Below are positions 33,564-34,851 of a stretch of 34,851 nucleotides of DNA, in pieces. The stretch covers positions 1 through 34,851 of the forward strand of contig JARDZU010000004.1 in the NCBI GenBank assembly GCA_029240695.1, read 5' to 3'. The translations under genes and the position numbers were made by a program. Origin of the DNA: Acidimicrobiia bacterium (GTDB taxonomy: Bacteria > Actinomycetota > Acidimicrobiia > Spongiisociales > ZC4RG35). Under the pieces are notes generated by a model. The model had not been told where the DNA came from and did not search any database. It saw only the letters and a list, made by a program, of their open reading frames with translations. Every line of letters begins with the position of its first letter. Position 1 is the first letter of the stretch.

Positions 33564-34851
33564 CGGCCTGCCTTCCCAGATAAGCCTTGACCACGGCCGG
33601 GTCCCTCATGACCACCGCCGGCTCTCCTTCGGCCAGCTCGAGGCCATGATCGAGGACCACGATCCTCGTGGCCAGCTGGTTGACGACTCTCAGCAGGTGC
33701 TCCACGAGCACGATGCTCACACCCGACCGGCGGATCCGGCGGACGACGTCGACTGCGTTATCGATCTCCACCGGATTGAGGCCGGCCAGGGCCTCGTCGA
33801 GGAGCAGCAGCGACGGCCGGGTGGCGATCGCTCTTGCCATTTCGAGCAGCTGGCGTTGGTGGAGGTTGATCTCTCCTGGTAATGCGTCGGCCCGGCCACC
33901 AATGCCGACAAGGTCGAGGTACTCGACCGCAGCGCGTCTCGAGGCATCGAGGCCGAGTGGCTCGCGGCCGAACATGATCGCCATCGCCACGTTGTCCCGG
34001 ACGGTGAGGGATGTGAAGGGTCTCGGGATCTGGTAGGTGCGAGCGATGCCGAGATGGGCGATGCGATGTGGTCTCGATCCGACGATCACCTCTCCATCGA
34101 GCGAGATGCTCCCCGTGGTCGGCTGGGAGGCACCCGATATCAGGTTGACCAGCGTGGTCTTGCCCGAGCCGTTAGGCCCGACCAGCCCAACCAGCTCGCC
34201 CTCGTGGACGGTCATCGAGACGCCGCGCAGCGCCCGGACCCCTCCGAAAGTCTTCACCACATCCTGAGCTACCAGCAGCGGCCGGCCTGTTTCCGCGCCC
34301 TCGGCTGGCGCCTCGTCGCCGACCGGCGCATGATGCTCTTGGGGCGGTCCAGTGTCGCTAACGCTCTGTGACGAGCGCGTTCGCCCTCCGGGTATGAAGG
34401 CGATGACCGCGGTCACTCCCAGGGCCAGAGCCAGCGACGTGACCGGGTCGGTCGTGACCCCCAGCAGCCAGAGCCCGAGGAAGATCACCACGAACACAGC
34501 CGTCGAGAGCCATGGTCGGCGGCGAAATCCGGCCATGAGGCCCTGAGGGGCGAGCAACATGACGAGAACCAGGATCACACCGAGAACGATCAGGCTCCAA
34601 CCCTCGAAGCCTCCGGACGCGAGGCGGTTCTGGAGGGTGTACACGTAGATGGCGCCCACCATCGGGCCGGCCCAATGGCCTCGACCACCGAGCACGCTCA
34701 TCACGATGACGAAGAGCGGGACGTCCAGGTTGAACGTCCCCTCGACGCTGACGAATCCCAGTTGCAGGGCGGCGACCGCGCCGGAAATCCCGGCGATCAA
34801 CCCGGTGACCCCGATCGCGATCATCTTGTGGAGGAAGGTGGGCACACCGAG
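33547..34851 (-). CDS. Fused LivM-type permease and LivG-type ATPase, 5' truncated by window end
   Basis: GLIAGISGAVAALQLGFVSVEGTFNLDVPLFVIVMSVLGGRGHWAGPMVGAIYVYTLQNRL (LivM) continuous with VKTFGGVRALRGVSMTVHEGELVGLVGPNGSGKTTLVNLISGA...LAGLNPVEIDNAVDVVRRI (LivG). Confidence 0.88.
   Translation of the reverse strand, partial: LGVPTFLHKMIAIGVTGLIAGISGAVAALQLGFVSVEGTFNLDVPLFVIVMSVLGGRGHWAGPMVGAIYVYTLQNRLASGGFEGWSLIVLGVILVLVMLLAPQGLMAGFRRRPWLSTAVFVVIFLGLWLLGVTTDPVTSLALALGVTAVIAFIPGGRTRSSQSVSDTGPPQEHHAPVGDEAPAEGAETGRPLLVAQDVVKTFGGVRALRGVSMTVHEGELVGLVGPNGSGKTTLVNLISGASQPTTGSISLDGEVIVGSRPHRIAHLGIARTYQIPRPFTSLTVRDNVAMAIMFGREPLGLDASRRAAVEYLDLVGIGGRADALPGEINLHQRQLLEMARAIATRPSLLLLDEALAGLNPVEIDNAVDVVRRIRRSGVSIVLVEHLLRVVNQLATRIVVLDHGLELAEGEPAVVMRDPAVVKAYLGRQADAAGE

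Overview
High-GC actinobacterial chromosome segment; lineage is inferred from gene content and order (possibly Acidimicrobiia-like). It starts in the origin-proximal cluster jag-rsmG-parA-parB. It continues through a cell-envelope/redox block: a CwlM-like amidase-fold protein, trxA, trxB, an anti-sigma/ECF sigma pair, and a MurJ-tail-like pseudokinase. Housekeeping genes follow: cca, argG, argH, pepP, a Z-prenyl synthase, pyrE, nfo, secDF, panB, rpsF-ssb-rpsR-rplI-dnaB, ppa, kup, dcd and tRNA-Gly. The window ends in a branched-chain amino-acid-type ABC transporter. No CRISPR array, transposase, integrase or prophage was seen. The most unusual signals are mainly non-coding: (1) a dispersed family of intergenic inverted repeats built from 7-bp phased AGGT/ACCT units. 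They abut stop codons and usually carry TAG in successive reading frames. (2) Three identical 24-bp tandem copies derived from the 3' end of a tRNA-Gly gene, lying between that gene and dcd. (3) A structured rplI-dnaB intergenic region with an intrinsic terminator facing the minus strand although both flanking genes are plus strand. (4) Two parS sites, one at the rsmG start and one inside parA. (5) A probable S6:S18 leader RNA before rpsF. Among proteins, the notable cases are a stand-alone pseudokinase-TM-extracytoplasmic protein without an adjacent MurJ, an amidase-fold protein lacking zinc ligands, an orphan PilT-like ATPase with altered motifs, and a prenyl synthase with an altered signature motif. 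All calls come from reading the sequence; no database search was run.
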